Shown here: piece after piece, positions 19,002 to 28,126 of the stretch
How positions within the stretch are numbered: position 1 is the stretch's first letter
Layout: each line of letters opens with the position of its first letter
The notes under the pieces: generated by a model
Seen by the model: the letters and a program-made list of their open reading frames with translations, nothing else
Told to the model about the DNA's origin: nothing
Databases searched by the model: none
Origin: Austwickia chelonae NBRC 105200
GTDB lineage: Bacteria; Actinomycetota; Actinomycetes; Actinomycetales; Dermatophilaceae
DNA length: 64,000 bases
Assembly (NCBI RefSeq): GCF_000298175.1
Contig: NZ_BAGZ01000022.1
Coordinates: 1 to 64,000, forward strand
Direction of reading: 5' to 3'
Translations under genes and position numbers: made by a program

Positions 19002-20009
19002 TCAGCAGGGGCGGGCCGTGGGCGCATTCCTGACCGTCTCGCCCGGGTCGCGTACGGCCACCCCGTCGAGGACGCGGGCGATCCGGGACATCAAGGACGG
19101 TTCCAGGCGCATCCCGGCGGCCTTCGTCGACTCGGCGAGCTGGTCAGGGCGGGAGGCTCCCACGATGGCGGCGGCGACCCCGTCGTTCTGCAGGACCCAG
19201 GCCACGGCGAGTTGGGCCATGGTGAGCCCGGCTTCGTCGGCCAGGGGGGCCAGGCCTTGCACCGCGGCGAGGATCTCCGGGCGCATCCACCGTTCGATCA
19301 TGCCCTTGGTGTCCTCATGGGCGGCGCGACTGCCTGCGGGTGGCGGCGATCCCGGGGTGTACTTGCCGGTCAGTACCCCTTGGGCCATCGGCGACCACAC
19401 GATCTGGGAGATGCCCAGTTCGGTGCAGGTGGGGACGACTTTGTCCTCGATCACCCGCCACAGCATCGAGTACTGCGGCTGGCTGGAGATCAGGTGGATG
19501 CCCAGCTGTTCGGCCAGGAGGTGTCCGGCGCGGATCTGCTCGGCCGTCCATTCGCTGACCCCGATGTACAGGGCTTTTCCGGCCCGGACGATGTCGGCGA
19601 AGGCCTGCATCGTCTCTTCCAGAGGGGTGTGTTGGTCGTAGCGGTGTGCCTGGTAGAGGTCGACGTGGTCGGTGCGTAGTCGGCGGAGGGAGGCGTCGAT
19701 CGACTCCATGATGTGCTTGCGGGAGAGGCCGCAGTCGTTGGGTCCGCCGGGTCCGGTGGGCCAGTAGACCTTGGTGAGGATCTCCAGGGATTCGCGGCGT
19801 TCGCCGTCGAGTGCTTCGCCCAGGATGCTCTCGGCTCGGGTGTTGGCGTAGACGTCTGCGGTGTCGAAGGTGGAGATGCCGAGGTCGAGTGCTGTGCGGA
19901 TGCAGGCCAGGGCGTCGTCGTGGTCGATCTGGGAGCCGTGGGTGAGCCAGTTCCCGTAGGCGATTTCACTGATTTTGAGACCGCTTTTCCCGAGATGTCG
20001 GTATTCCAT
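19002..20009 (-). CDS. Aldo/keto reductase (Kv-beta/YghZ group)
   Basis: This 335-residue TIM-barrel reductase starts MEYRHLGKSGLKISEIAYGNW. The tetrad is visible: Asp and Tyr in FDTADVYANTRAE, Lys in ILTKVYWP and His in YQAHRYDQ. The C-terminal NADPH-binding segment IVGASRPDQLAES is present. It reduces aldehydes or ketones with NADPH; the exact substrate is unknown. The ATG at 20009 is chosen because homology starts there, though its ribosome site is weak. The ORF could be extended 34 codons upstream, but that part is not family-like. Confidence 0.9.
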   Translation of the reverse strand: MEYRHLGKSGLKISEIAYGNWLTHGSQIDHDDALACIRTALDLGISTFDTADVYANTRAESILGEALDGERRESLEILTKVYWPTGPGGPNDCGLSRKHIMESIDASLRRLRTDHVDLYQAHRYDQHTPLEETMQAFADIVRAGKALYIGVSEWTAEQIRAGHLLAEQLGIHLISSQPQYSMLWRVIEDKVVPTCTELGISQIVWSPMAQGVLTGKYTPGSPPPAGSRAAHEDTKGMIERWMRPEILAAVQGLAPLADEAGLTMAQLAVAWVLQNDGVAAAIVGASRPDQLAESTKAAGMRLEPSLMSRIARVLDGVAVRDPGETVRNAPTARPC

Positions 20010-20267
20010 AGCTGGACTGTAACTCTTTGGGGTTCTGTTGTTTTCGTGGGAGCGTCGGCCTTTCTGAGGCTGCCTGACGGACGCTTGACCAGGGTAGTTA
20101 GCCAAAGTCATTACTTGAACTAATCAAATCTTGGCCCTACCTTGGAAGTACAGAGAGCCCCACCGGAGAGTTCTCATACCTCCACTCGGCCAGAGCAACT
20201 ACCCCGGCGCCCCACCGCCTCGAGGGTCACCCCCACCAACTCACCCGGAAGACACAAGGGGAATCCC

Positions 20268-20483
20268 ATGCCCGACCGCTGCGCTCACTGCCTCCACCAC
20301 CCGCGACCGCACCGGAGCCTGCGCTCCCGCTGCGCCCGGCACGTCGTCCACACCGCCGACCGCGCCCGCCCCGACACCCGGCGCCGCCCGGCACCACCGC
20401 TGACGGCCGCCGGCGAGAACCTCAGCTACCCACGAGGCCGCGCGAAGACACGATCACCCTTCGCGCACTGCGGACGACACTGA
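20268..20483 (+). CDS. Possible small Cys/His/Arg-rich protein
   Basis: This 71-codon frame starts MPDRCAHCLHHP with an AAGGGG ribosome-like site nine bases before the ATG, and an AT-rich promoter-like stretch lies 130-150 bp upstream. It has CAHC, a further Cys, many Arg residues and FAHCGRH at the end, which might bind metal. It fills a 650-bp gap between divergent genes. Amino-acid bias and the lack of a family make it tentative. Confidence 0.35.
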   Translation: MPDRCAHCLHHPRPHRSLRSRCARHVVHTADRARPDTRRRPAPPLTAAGENLSYPRGRAKTRSPFAHCGRH

Positions 20484-20657
20484 GGGTCACCGCTGCGACG
20501 GAGGGCTGACCTCGCAGCAGACGACCCCGGTGCGCGCACCGTCCGGCGATGCCCGACCCGCGCCCGAGGGCACCCCGGTGCCCACCGCGCGCCAGGGCAT
20601 CGCCGGACTTTCCACGACCGACCACCCGGCGGGCCCCTCCACTGGCAGGATGCCCCC

Positions 20658-22145
20658 ATGTCGCCACCCTCCGCCGGACGGCCCACCACCCCCGACATCT
20701 CCGAACTCGGCGCCCTCGAACTGGCCGCAGCACTCCGCCGCCACGAGCTCACCGCCACCGATGTCGCCCGGCGCACTCTCGAACAGATCAGCCGACACAA
20801 CGACCGGATCGGCGCATTCGTCCACGTCGACGAGCAGCACACCCTCGAGCAGGCCCAAGCTGCAGACGATCTCCTACGCGAGCACCGGAAACGTCAGGAC
20901 GCCGACCCCGCCCGGCTCCCGCCCCTGCTCGGCGTTCCCTGCCCGGTCAAAGACCTCACCCCGGTCGCCGGGATGCCCTGCACCTTCGGCTCCGCAGCCA
21001 TGACCGGCTTCGTCCCGGACAGCGACGACGGCGTCGTCCGACGACTCCGCCGGGCCGGAGCACTCGTCATCGGCAAGACCACCACACCCGAATTCGGCTT
21101 CCCCTGCTACACCGAGCCCGACATCGCCCCGCCGGCCCGCACCCCCTGGGATCTCAACCGCTCCGCCGGTGGATCCTCCGGTGGCGCTGCTGCCGCCGTC
21201 GCGGCAGGGCTCGTCCCCATCGCCCACGGCAGTGACGGTGGCGGCTCCCTGCGCATCCCCGCCTCGGCCTGCGGCCTCGTCGGGATGAAAGCCTCTCGTG
21301 GGTTGATCAGCCCAGGACCGTCGAATGTCGACGGGCCCGGCCTGGCCACCCACGGCGTCCTCACCCGCACCGTCCGGGACACCGCGCTGGCCTTCGATCT
21401 CCTCCGCGTCGGCTGGCCCGGGGACGTCTATCGGATGCCCGCGCCGCGCACCACCTATCTGGATGCCTGTGAGCGCCTCCCGGGGTCGTTGCGGATCGGG
21501 GTGCTGACCGAGCCGGTCATCGCCGACTGCGAGGTCCATCCCGGCCCGTTGCGCGCTGTCGAACGGGCTGCGGCTCTGCTGCGCGATCTCGGGCATCGGG
21601 TGGTCCGTGCGCCGCGTCCCTTCCCTCGCGAACGGTGGGCTGCTTTCTCCGCCATCTGGTCGGTGCTGGCCCTGTCGGTGCCGCTGCCGCCCGGTGGTGA
21701 GGAGCGGCTGGTGCCTCTGACGAGGTGGTTGCGCGGGTGTGGGCGTGAGGTGAGTGGGGCGGACTATGCGGCGGCGCTGGCCTCGACCCAGCAGCTCGCT
21801 CGGGAGGTGGCTCGGTCCTGGTCGGACTTCGACGTGGTGTTGACCCCGACCCTGGCGAGGCCGCCGGCCCCGATCGGCGCGCTGCGCAACGATCGGGATC
21901 CGGCGGCGGATTTCGCGGATCAGTGTGCCTTCACCCCGTGGACCAGCATCTACAACCTGTCGGGTCGTCCGGCGGTCAGTCTTCCGGTGCACCGGGAGTG
22001 TGAGGACGGTGTCGAGCTGCCTTATGGCGTGATGTTGGGTGCGGGGTTGGGGGAGGACGAGTTGTTGCTCTCCCTGGCTGCTCAGGTGGAGGCGGCGGAT
22101 CCGTGGCCGGGGCCGGTCACCCCTGGTCGGGGAGGGAGCCGATGA
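20658..22145 (+). CDS. Amidase-signature family hydrolase
   Basis: This 495-residue enzyme has the Ser-cisSer-Lys triad layout: Lys in PCPVKDLTP (about residue 99), the glycine/serine loop RSAGGSSGGAAAAVAAG, and the nucleophile segment GSDGGGSLRIPASACG. Residues 1-60 contain the usual LELAAALRRHELTATDVARR. It hydrolyses an amide, but family members range from GatA-like to nitrile-pathway enzymes and the substrate is unknown. Its 3' end overlaps the convergent MarR gene by 29 bp. Codon third positions shift from C-rich to G/T-rich near base 21470. Confidence 0.9.
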   Translation: MSPPSAGRPTTPDISELGALELAAALRRHELTATDVARRTLEQISRHNDRIGAFVHVDEQHTLEQAQAADDLLREHRKRQDADPARLPPLLGVPCPVKDLTPVAGMPCTFGSAAMTGFVPDSDDGVVRRLRRAGALVIGKTTTPEFGFPCYTEPDIAPPARTPWDLNRSAGGSSGGAAAAVAAGLVPIAHGSDGGGSLRIPASACGLVGMKASRGLISPGPSNVDGPGLATHGVLTRTVRDTALAFDLLRVGWPGDVYRMPAPRTTYLDACERLPGSLRIGVLTEPVIADCEVHPGPLRAVERAAALLRDLGHRVVRAPRPFPRERWAAFSAIWSVLALSVPLPPGGEERLVPLTRWLRGCGREVSGADYAAALASTQQLAREVARSWSDFDVVLTPTLARPPAPIGALRNDRDPAADFADQCAFTPWTSIYNLSGRPAVSLPVHRECEDGVELPYGVMLGAGLGEDELLLSLAAQVEAADPWPGPVTPGRGGSR

Positions 22146-22635
22146 TCCGTCCGGTGATCCGTTCGAGGGCGGCGAGGTCGTCGGCGTCGAGGACGTCGAA
22201 GAGGTGTCGGCGGACGGCGGCGACATGGCCGGGTGCCGATTCCCGGATGCGTTCACGGCCGGTGTCGGTCAGGCTGACGAGCTGTCCGCGGGCGTCCTCG
22301 GGGCAACACCGGCGTTGGATGAGTTTGCGTTTCTCCATGCGGCCCAGGTGGTGGGAGAGCCGGCTGCGTTCCCAGCCGGTGAGATCGGCCAGTGCGCTGA
22401 CGCGGGAAGTCTCGTCGGGGGCTTCACTGAGGACGACGAGCACTTCATAATCGGGCATGGAGAGACCGGATTCGTTGATCAGGTCGCTGCCCAGGGTGCT
22501 CTGAAGCCCTTTGGTGGCGGTGAGCCAGCTCCGCCAGAGGCGCTGTTCGTGGGCGGTGAGCCAGCGGGGCTCTGGGGACGTCTTTTCGGTTGTGGGGTGA
22601 CCTGTGTTTTTTCCGGGTCGGGGGCTCGTCGTCAT
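22117..22635 (-). CDS. MarR-family regulator
   Basis: This 172-residue winged-helix protein has LSMPDYEVLVVLSEAPDETS, then the recognition-helix region LTGWERSRLSHHLGRMEKRKLIQR and the wing CPEDARGQLVSLTDTGRE. It is divergent from yceI across a 99-bp gap that holds two copies of a TTGAC-type inverted repeat, so it most likely represses itself and yceI. The inducer is unknown. Confidence 0.92.
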   Translation of the reverse strand: MTTSPRPGKNTGHPTTEKTSPEPRWLTAHEQRLWRSWLTATKGLQSTLGSDLINESGLSMPDYEVLVVLSEAPDETSRVSALADLTGWERSRLSHHLGRMEKRKLIQRRCCPEDARGQLVSLTDTGRERIRESAPGHVAAVRRHLFDVLDADDLAALERITGRIIGSLPDQG

Positions 22636-22655
22636 GACCCCATCTTACGAGATGG

Positions 22656-22700
22656 TTGACATGTCACTCAATGCATCCCTAAAGTAGTTGACACGTCAAC
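22656..22700. promoter_or_regulatory. Paired TTGAC-N2-GTCAA operators over yceI promoter
   Basis: GTTGACACGTCAAC at 22687-22700 is a perfect inverted repeat with a two-base centre. TTGACATGTCA at 22656-22666 is a second, slightly weaker copy. TTGACA at 22656 and TAAAGT at 22680-22685, 18 bases apart, look like the -35 and -10 boxes of yceI, so a bound MarR protein would block the promoter. Confidence 0.6.
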
Positions 22701-22734
22701 CACTTAGGTGGCCCGAAACCCTGAGGAGAACCCG

Positions 22735-23277
22735 ATGACCACGCTGAACCAGCTCGCCGGCACCTACACCATCGACCCCGCCCACTCGCGCATCGGCTTC
22801 GTCGCCCGCCACGCCATGATCACCAAGGTCCGGGGCTCCTTCGACGAATTCACCGGTTCGGCCACCACCGGTGCAGAACTCTCCGACGCCTCCGTCCGCA
22901 TCGACATCCAGGTCGCCAGCATCGACACCCGCAATGCGGACCGCGACGGCCACCTGCGCACCGGTGACTTCTTCGACGTCGAGCAGTTCCCTGTGATCAC
23001 CTTCGCCTCGACCGACCTCGCCGCGGCCGACGAGAGCACCCTGCGGGTCACCGGCGACCTGACCATCAAGGGGGTCACCCGGTCGGTCACCATCGACTTC
23101 GACTACGCCGGAGCGGCCCAGGACCCCTTCGGCAACGAGCGCATCGGCTTCGAAGGCTCCACCGTGATCAACCGCAAGGACTACGGCCTCAGCTGGAATG
23201 CAGCCCTGGAGACCGGTGGCGTGCTCGTCTCGGAGAAGATCACCCTCGAGTTCGAGATCTCCGCGATCAAGAACTGA
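22735..23277 (+). CDS. YceI-family lipocalin-like protein
   Basis: This 180-residue protein matches YceI throughout: YTIDPAHSRIGFVARHAMITKVRGSF, the long middle strand VASIDTRNADRDGHLRTGDFFDVEQFP, and DYGLSWNAALETGGVLVSEKI near the end. The family forms a lipocalin-like barrel that binds isoprenoid or other amphiphilic molecules. There is no signal peptide, so it is cytoplasmic. AGGAG precedes the ATG at 22735. Control by the divergent MarR protein is likely. Confidence 0.94.
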   Translation: MTTLNQLAGTYTIDPAHSRIGFVARHAMITKVRGSFDEFTGSATTGAELSDASVRIDIQVASIDTRNADRDGHLRTGDFFDVEQFPVITFASTDLAAADESTLRVTGDLTIKGVTRSVTIDFDYAGAAQDPFGNERIGFEGSTVINRKDYGLSWNAALETGGVLVSEKITLEFEISAIKN

Positions 23278-23332
23278 CCGGTTCTCCTCGGGTCGCTCGG
23301 GCCCGGCCCGATCCCCTCATGGCGGTGTGCCC

Positions 23333-24238
23333 CTACTGCTTCGGCAGCAGCGGGCGCACCGCCATCCGTCGTCCGGAAGCATCTGCGGTCGTCGCCCCCG
23401 GTGCGGGTGCCGGGCGGGTGTCGACCAGGTCCGACGGCGCCAGCTCGCTGAGGACGGCGGCGATCCCCTCGTCGTCGTGACCGTGGGTGATCACGTCGGC
23501 GACCGCCTTGACCGCAGGGGTGGCATTACCCATGGCCACGGCCAGCCCGGCCGCCTCCAACATGGGGATGTCGTTGTCGTGGTCGCCGAAGGCGATCACC
23601 CCTCCCATGGGGATGTCGGCATAACTGCACCACCGGCGCAGGGCGGACCCCTTGGTGGCGCCGTGGGCGGTGATCTCGATATAACTGCCCGAGGCGAAGG
23701 AGAACTCGACCTCGTCGCGCAGTCGGGCCCGGATCAGTCGGACCAGGGCTCCCAGTTGCTCGCCGCCGTGGCAGACGATGGCGTCGGGGGCCTGGTCCAG
23801 GACGTCCAGGTCGGGGGTGGGGACGATCTCCAGGTCGTTCTCCCGGGCCTGGGCGATGACGCTGGGGTTCTGGGGCTGGGGGGTGTAGACCTGGTTCCCG
23901 TGGCACCACAGGATGACCAGGTCGTTCCGGCTCCGGGCGATCTCGGCGACCCGCCGGGCGGTGGCCAGGGGAATGGTGCTGCGGGTCAGGGTGCGTCGGC
24001 TGTCGGCCTCGACGACGTAGGCGCCGTTGTAGCCGGCCAGGATCATCCCGGTGGGGTTGAGTTCGCAGCGTCGGACGAGCCGGTGCAGTCCGGCGACAGG
24101 GCGTCCGGACGCGAGCATGACGATCAGCCCTCGTGACTGCGCTGCGGTGAGCCAGGCGCGGGTGCCGGGCAGGATCTCCAGGGAGCTGTTGAGGAGGGTG
24201 CCGTCGACGTCGCAGACGATGAGGCGGTGATCCATCAT
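23333..24238 (-). CDS. Cof-type HAD phosphatase
   Basis: This 301-residue hydrolase has motif I DVDGTLLN near residue 9, motif II ASGRP, a C2-type cap, the lysine in HGATKGSALRRW, and motif IV FGDHDNDIPMLEAAG. These mark the Cof subfamily, which removes phosphate from sugar phosphates or cofactor intermediates. The ATG at 24238 is followed by a second ATG at once, and the ribosome site is weak. A Pro/Ala-rich tail of about 30 residues follows the catalytic core. Confidence 0.9.
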   Translation of the reverse strand: MMDHRLIVCDVDGTLLNSSLEILPGTRAWLTAAQSRGLIVMLASGRPVAGLHRLVRRCELNPTGMILAGYNGAYVVEADSRRTLTRSTIPLATARRVAEIARSRNDLVILWCHGNQVYTPQPQNPSVIAQARENDLEIVPTPDLDVLDQAPDAIVCHGGEQLGALVRLIRARLRDEVEFSFASGSYIEITAHGATKGSALRRWCSYADIPMGGVIAFGDHDNDIPMLEAAGLAVAMGNATPAVKAVADVITHGHDDEGIAAVLSELAPSDLVDTRPAPAPGATTADASGRRMAVRPLLPKQ

Positions 24239-24898
24239 GGGCAGACACGTTATTGCCTCGGGCCCACAACCGTGGGGGCCGCCCTGGCCGGCGGCATCGG
24301 GTAAGGGTGTTTTGGGCTGTTTAGTCGGGCTTGGTTCCACGGGCTCTGAATTTTTCCTGAAGCCGGGCTGTTCATGGGCTGCTATTTTGTGTATAATTTG
24401 TTCCCGAAGACTTCAGCTCGCGGAGTCGTCGACGCGGTCGATGCATGGTGAGCTCGGGCGCGTCCTGATCTGGATGCCCTGTTGAAGAAGGACAATCCGC
24501 CTGTTGGGATCGGGGAGATCTCGACCGGTGTGCGTCCGTCCCGCATTCCCGTCCTGGTGATCGTCGGAATGTGACGTGGCGTCCGGGATCGCCTTACTAC
24601 TCGGAGTCTTCTTCGCCCGAAGCATCTTGTCCGTGACGCTCGCCTCCTGCGGGCGGTCGGCGGCGGTGCCCGTGGCTCTTCGGATGCGTCATGCATCGGC
24701 CCGCTCACTGTCAGGAGTGGGGGCTCTCTCGTGGGTCGATCCCGGGTGGATCTGCGAGAGGGGAACGATCGAACGCATCGAATGCCATAGGGGGCGTCCA
24801 TCACTTTCATAGACTTTACAAATTTCAATCCTGGTTTCGATTCGACTAATCTATTGAAAGTCGCCGATCCGCGATTGCAGCATTCGAAAGGTTTCGAC
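24239..24898. other. Intergenic region, 660 bp, no gene recognised
   Basis: No frame here has convincing coding character or a known motif. A short AT-rich, promoter-like stretch lies at 24380-24405, and another AT-rich stretch at 24805-24860 precedes the small exported peptide gene and probably contains its promoter. Confidence 0.4.
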
Positions 24899-25216
24899 AT
24901 GAAGTGCACTGCCCTCGTCGTGACATCCCTGCTCACCGGAGGTATGGCTGTTGGCGGAGTCGTCGCGGACCCTGTCGTGAGCAGCGCCCCGGCGCGCATC
25001 GCCGCACTCGCCAATGCACCCCAGGTCCGAGTTCTCACCGTGCAGCCCGTCGGATCCATCCCCGAGCCGGAGCGCCTCGCCCTCAAGCGGATCGTCAACC
25101 CCGTGTCGCTGCCGAGCCTGGAGGACTCGGACCGGTCGTCCGGCGGTGGTCCGGCCTATGCGCCCCGTGCCACCGGCGAGCACGTCGACGGCCCGGCCTA
25201 TGCACCCCGTCGCTGA
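24899..25216 (+). CDS. Small exported peptide with GPAYAPR repeats
   Basis: This 105-residue protein has a Sec signal (MKCTALVVTSLLTGGMAVGGVVA) and a short mature part that ends with two copies of GPAYAPR separated by a nine-residue spacer. AAAGG precedes the ATG. A strong hairpin at 25250 closes the unit, so it is a free-standing gene. I know no family for it. A secreted signal peptide or the precursor of a modified peptide are possible readings. No modification enzymes lie nearby. Confidence 0.6.
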   Translation: MKCTALVVTSLLTGGMAVGGVVADPVVSSAPARIAALANAPQVRVLTVQPVGSIPEPERLALKRIVNPVSLPSLEDSDRSSGGGPAYAPRATGEHVDGPAYAPRR

Positions 25217-25249
25217 TCGGGGATGTGTCGCTCGACGGTGCGATCGTCC

Positions 25250-25274
25250 GGCCTCTCGTCATCGACGAGGGGCC
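25250..25274. terminator. Terminator hairpin after the small peptide gene
   Basis: GGCCTCTCGTC pairs with GACGAGGGGCC across a three-base loop, with one mismatch. It lies about 35 bp after the stop codon. Confidence 0.6.
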
Positions 25275-25420
25275 TGGTCGGCTGACGGTACCCATTCCGC
25301 GAGTCATAATTTTGCATTACTAAAACTATAAGGTTTGATGATTTGGTCGAACGATAGGTGACCCCCGGCACCGGCGCCCGCCCCGCCCGGGAAAACCCAC
25401 CGGATACCGGGAGTACGACC

Positions 25421-26140
25421 ATGAAGACCTCATCAGTCCTGGCGGACGACGCCATCGCACGCACCTCCTACGACCCGGACCTGCCCATCGAAACCGCCCT
25501 CGCCCCCGCACTGCGCCTGCTCCAGACCCAAGGCTGCCCCGGCGACGACACCTCGCTCCGCACCCTGACGAGGGCCGTCTCCGACACCGGCCTGCTCGAC
25601 ATCGGCCTCGACGCACTCCTCGCCGACGCGCGCGGCGGAACCCCCGCGCAAGCCGACGCCACCCGTGGCGCGAAAGCGCTCTTCGACGCGGCAGTGGCCG
25701 ATATCGCAGCGCTCTGCCCGACCGCGGCCCGCTATCTGCGCGACCAGCGCGATGTCATGGAGATGCTCGCCACCGGTCGACCGACCATCGCCAACGAGCG
25801 GCTGCTCCACGCCCTGCGTCGCGGCACGGTCACCGTCGTCCTGCCTGCCGGAGGACAAGCGCCCCTGCCCGGTGAGCTCCTGCCCGACGGAGGTGTCCGG
25901 ATCGCCCAGGTCGACCTCCCGGTGCACGGCTCGCCACTCGGCGCAGCCCTCATCCTGACCGTGCGCCTGCCGGACGGCACCAGGACCGTCGGATGGACCG
26001 GGCTGGTGTCCGGGCAGGTCATCCCGGTCACCGACTGCGGCGGCGACGAGTGGTGCGGACGGATCTCCTTGCGCGAGTGCACCATCGGGCCGGACGAAGT
26101 GATCGGAGCATATGAAGACGCCTCGGGAGCGGTCGAATGA
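25421..26140 (+). CDS. Hypothetical protein
   Basis: This 239-residue soluble protein is of unknown family. The first 150 residues look alpha-helical (LPIETALAPALRLLQTQG, GLLDIGLDALLADA, LFDAAVADIAALCPTAARYL). The rest looks strand-rich (TVTVVLPAGGQAPLPGELL, GSPLGAALILTVRLPDGTRTVGWTG) and includes CGGDEWCG. The ATG at 25421 has GGGAG upstream; a GTG at 25358 is also in frame. It has no operon partner, with the PadR gene starting about 100 bp downstream. Confidence 0.7.
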   Translation: MKTSSVLADDAIARTSYDPDLPIETALAPALRLLQTQGCPGDDTSLRTLTRAVSDTGLLDIGLDALLADARGGTPAQADATRGAKALFDAAVADIAALCPTAARYLRDQRDVMEMLATGRPTIANERLLHALRRGTVTVVLPAGGQAPLPGELLPDGGVRIAQVDLPVHGSPLGAALILTVRLPDGTRTVGWTGLVSGQVIPVTDCGGDEWCGRISLRECTIGPDEVIGAYEDASGAVE

Positions 26141-26178
26141 GTGCCTAGGGACACGCCGGGAAGCCCATAAAGATATAT

Positions 26179-26198
26179 CTATCGACATATCGCGATAG
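26179..26198. promoter_or_regulatory. Inverted repeat before padR
   Basis: CTATCG and CGATAG lie 8 bases apart in an AT-rich patch about 50 bp before the PadR gene. PadR operators often have two short arms separated by 8 bases, so autoregulation is plausible. Confidence 0.45.
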
Positions 26199-26247
26199 GT
26201 CGTCGCATGATGGACAGAACGGACCCCCGCCCCAGAAAGGACGACCC

Positions 26248-26925
26248 ATGCACCCCCACGACGACCACACCCGCCGCCACCCCCCACGCCAACCCTGGGA
26301 CCCCTTCGGCCCCGAATATCGCGCACTCGCAGGGCTCCTCGGCAGCTTCGGCCAAACCGGCACTACCCACCGCGGGCCGAAAGCAGGACACCACCGAAAC
26401 GGCCGAGCCCGCCGCGGCGACATCCGCCTCGCCATCCTCGGACTCCTCGCCGAAGAAGACCTCAACGGCTACCAGATCATCCGCACCCTCGAAGAACGCA
26501 CCGACGGACACTGGCGCCCCAGCCCCGGCGCCATCTACCCCGCCCTGTCCCAACTCGAAGACGAAGAACTCATCACCCCAGCCGAAGGCACCGGCAAGAT
26601 GTACACCCTCACCGACGCCGGCCGCGCCCACGTCGACGAACTCGGCCACCGCGCCCGCGCCTGGGAAAAACCCTCCACCGACGGACCCCCCGAACCCGAA
26701 CCCACCCCCAGCGGAAACACCGAACTGTGGGTCACCTTCGGCCAACTCGCCCTCGCCGTCCGCTCCGTCTCCAGCAGCGGCGACCCCCACATCAACCGTG
26801 CCGCCCGCGAACTGCTCGAAGAATCACGCCGACAACTCCACAGCCTCCTCGCCGAAGACCCCGACCGTCACCGGACCAAACCCGAAGACGACGACCACCA
26901 CGACGGACCCCACTACCGGCCCTGA
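26248..26925 (+). CDS. PadR-family transcriptional regulator
   Basis: This 225-residue protein has a PadR winged helix at about residues 55-130 (IRLAILGLLAEEDLNGYQII, then PSPGAIYPALSQLEDEELI and GKMYTLTDAGR). A C-terminal helical part (LALAVRSVSSSGDPHINRAA, LLEESRRQLHSLLAEDP) could dimerise. The N-terminal 55 residues are rich in His, Pro and Gly, and the tail is Asp/His-rich. It stands beside but convergent with the paa operon. A transporter, the usual PadR target, is not adjacent. Confidence 0.9.
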   Translation: MHPHDDHTRRHPPRQPWDPFGPEYRALAGLLGSFGQTGTTHRGPKAGHHRNGRARRGDIRLAILGLLAEEDLNGYQIIRTLEERTDGHWRPSPGAIYPALSQLEDEELITPAEGTGKMYTLTDAGRAHVDELGHRARAWEKPSTDGPPEPEPTPSGNTELWVTFGQLALAVRSVSSSGDPHINRAARELLEESRRQLHSLLAEDPDRHRTKPEDDDHHDGPHYRP

Positions 26926-26965
26926 ACCGACACCGCACCGAAAGCCACGTGAAGGAACCACCGGA

Positions 26966-28126
26966 TCACGCATCGAAGGTCACGGACACCCGATCGGAGA
27001 CCGGACGAGCCTGGCAGGTCAACACATAACCCTGCGCCACCTCGTCCGGCTCCAAGGCATAGTTCTCGTCCATCGACAACTCACCCTCCACCACCTTCGC
27101 CCGACAGGTCCCGCACACCCCACCCGCGCAGGCGAAAGGCACATCACCACGCACCCGCAAGGCCGCATTCAACACCGACTCACGCGCGCTCCGCGGCGAC
27201 TCCACCTCACCCGACAAACCGTCCAAGGTGAAAGCGATCGTGTATACCTCCCCCCGCGGATCCGCCGCCACCGGAGCACCCACCTCCGAACGCTCCTCCA
27301 CCGGACGCCCCGAAGAAAAAAGCTCGTAACGCACCCTCTCCTCGGACACCCCACGACGGGACAACTCCGCCCGCACCATCTGCACCAGCTCGAACGGCCC
27401 GCACAGGAAGAACTCGTCCGCCTTCTCCGCCCGGAACACCCGGTCGAAGATCACCCGGATCTTCTCGTCGTCGATCCGCCCCGAATGCAACGGACTCTGC
27501 CGCTGCTCACGTGACAACACGTGATGCACCGCGAACCGCGCCGGATAACGATCCTTCAGATCAGCCAACTCCTCCACGAACATCACGTCATTCGCCGTAC
27601 GGTTCGCGAAAACCAACTCGAACACCGCCCGCGGATTCGACGCCAGGACACTCCCCGCGATCGCGACCACCGGAGTGATCCCCGAACCCGCAGCCACCGC
27701 CGCGAACCGATCGACACCCCCCGACGACACCCGCGCCGCCACCCCCTGCGGATCGTTCAACTCGGTCAACGCATGCTTACTGACGAAAGCCCCCATCGGG
27801 GCCATCACCTCCAGCACGTCCCCGACCCGCAGACACTCGTTCGCCCACGTCGAGAACACCCCACCCGGAGTCGCCTTGATCGCCACCCGGATCGACCCGG
27901 GCACCGGCTCGGCACACAACGAATAACTCCGCCGCACCTCACGCCCGTCGATCACCGCACTCATCGCGACATACTGCCCCGACGTGTAGTTGAACCGCCC
28001 AGCCAGCTCCTCCGGAACCGCGAGCGTGACCTCCACCGCATCCTCCGTCAACCGGCGCAGCCCGGACACGACCAACGGATGGAAATGAGCCCGGCGCCGC
28101 GCCGCCACCGAAATCCGATCGGACAT
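26966..28126 (-). CDS. paaE: 1,2-phenylacetyl-CoA epoxidase subunit E (reductase)
   Basis: This 386-residue reductase passes electrons from NADPH to the PaaABC oxygenase. Residues 1-120 form the FAD domain (RRSYSLCAEP), the middle is the NAD(P) domain (AAGSGITPVVAI, FFLCGPFELV), and the C-terminus is a plant-type 2Fe-2S ferredoxin domain with CAGGVCGTC and a fourth Cys in LTCQARP. The start codon follows the paaD stop directly (TAGATG). It is the last gene of paaABCDE. Confidence 0.96.
   Translation of the reverse strand: MSDRISVAARRRAHFHPLVVSGLRRLTEDAVEVTLAVPEELAGRFNYTSGQYVAMSAVIDGREVRRSYSLCAEPVPGSIRVAIKATPGGVFSTWANECLRVGDVLEVMAPMGAFVSKHALTELNDPQGVAARVSSGGVDRFAAVAAGSGITPVVAIAGSVLASNPRAVFELVFANRTANDVMFVEELADLKDRYPARFAVHHVLSREQRQSPLHSGRIDDEKIRVIFDRVFRAEKADEFFLCGPFELVQMVRAELSRRGVSEERVRYELFSSGRPVEERSEVGAPVAADPRGEVYTIAFTLDGLSGEVESPRSARESVLNAALRVRGDVPFACAGGVCGTCRAKVVEGELSMDENYALEPDEVAQGYVLTCQARPVSDRVSVTFDA

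Noticed and set aside
24239-24853. Several short open frames in the gap after the HAD gene
   Set aside because: None has a ribosome site with coding-like composition or a recognisable motif.
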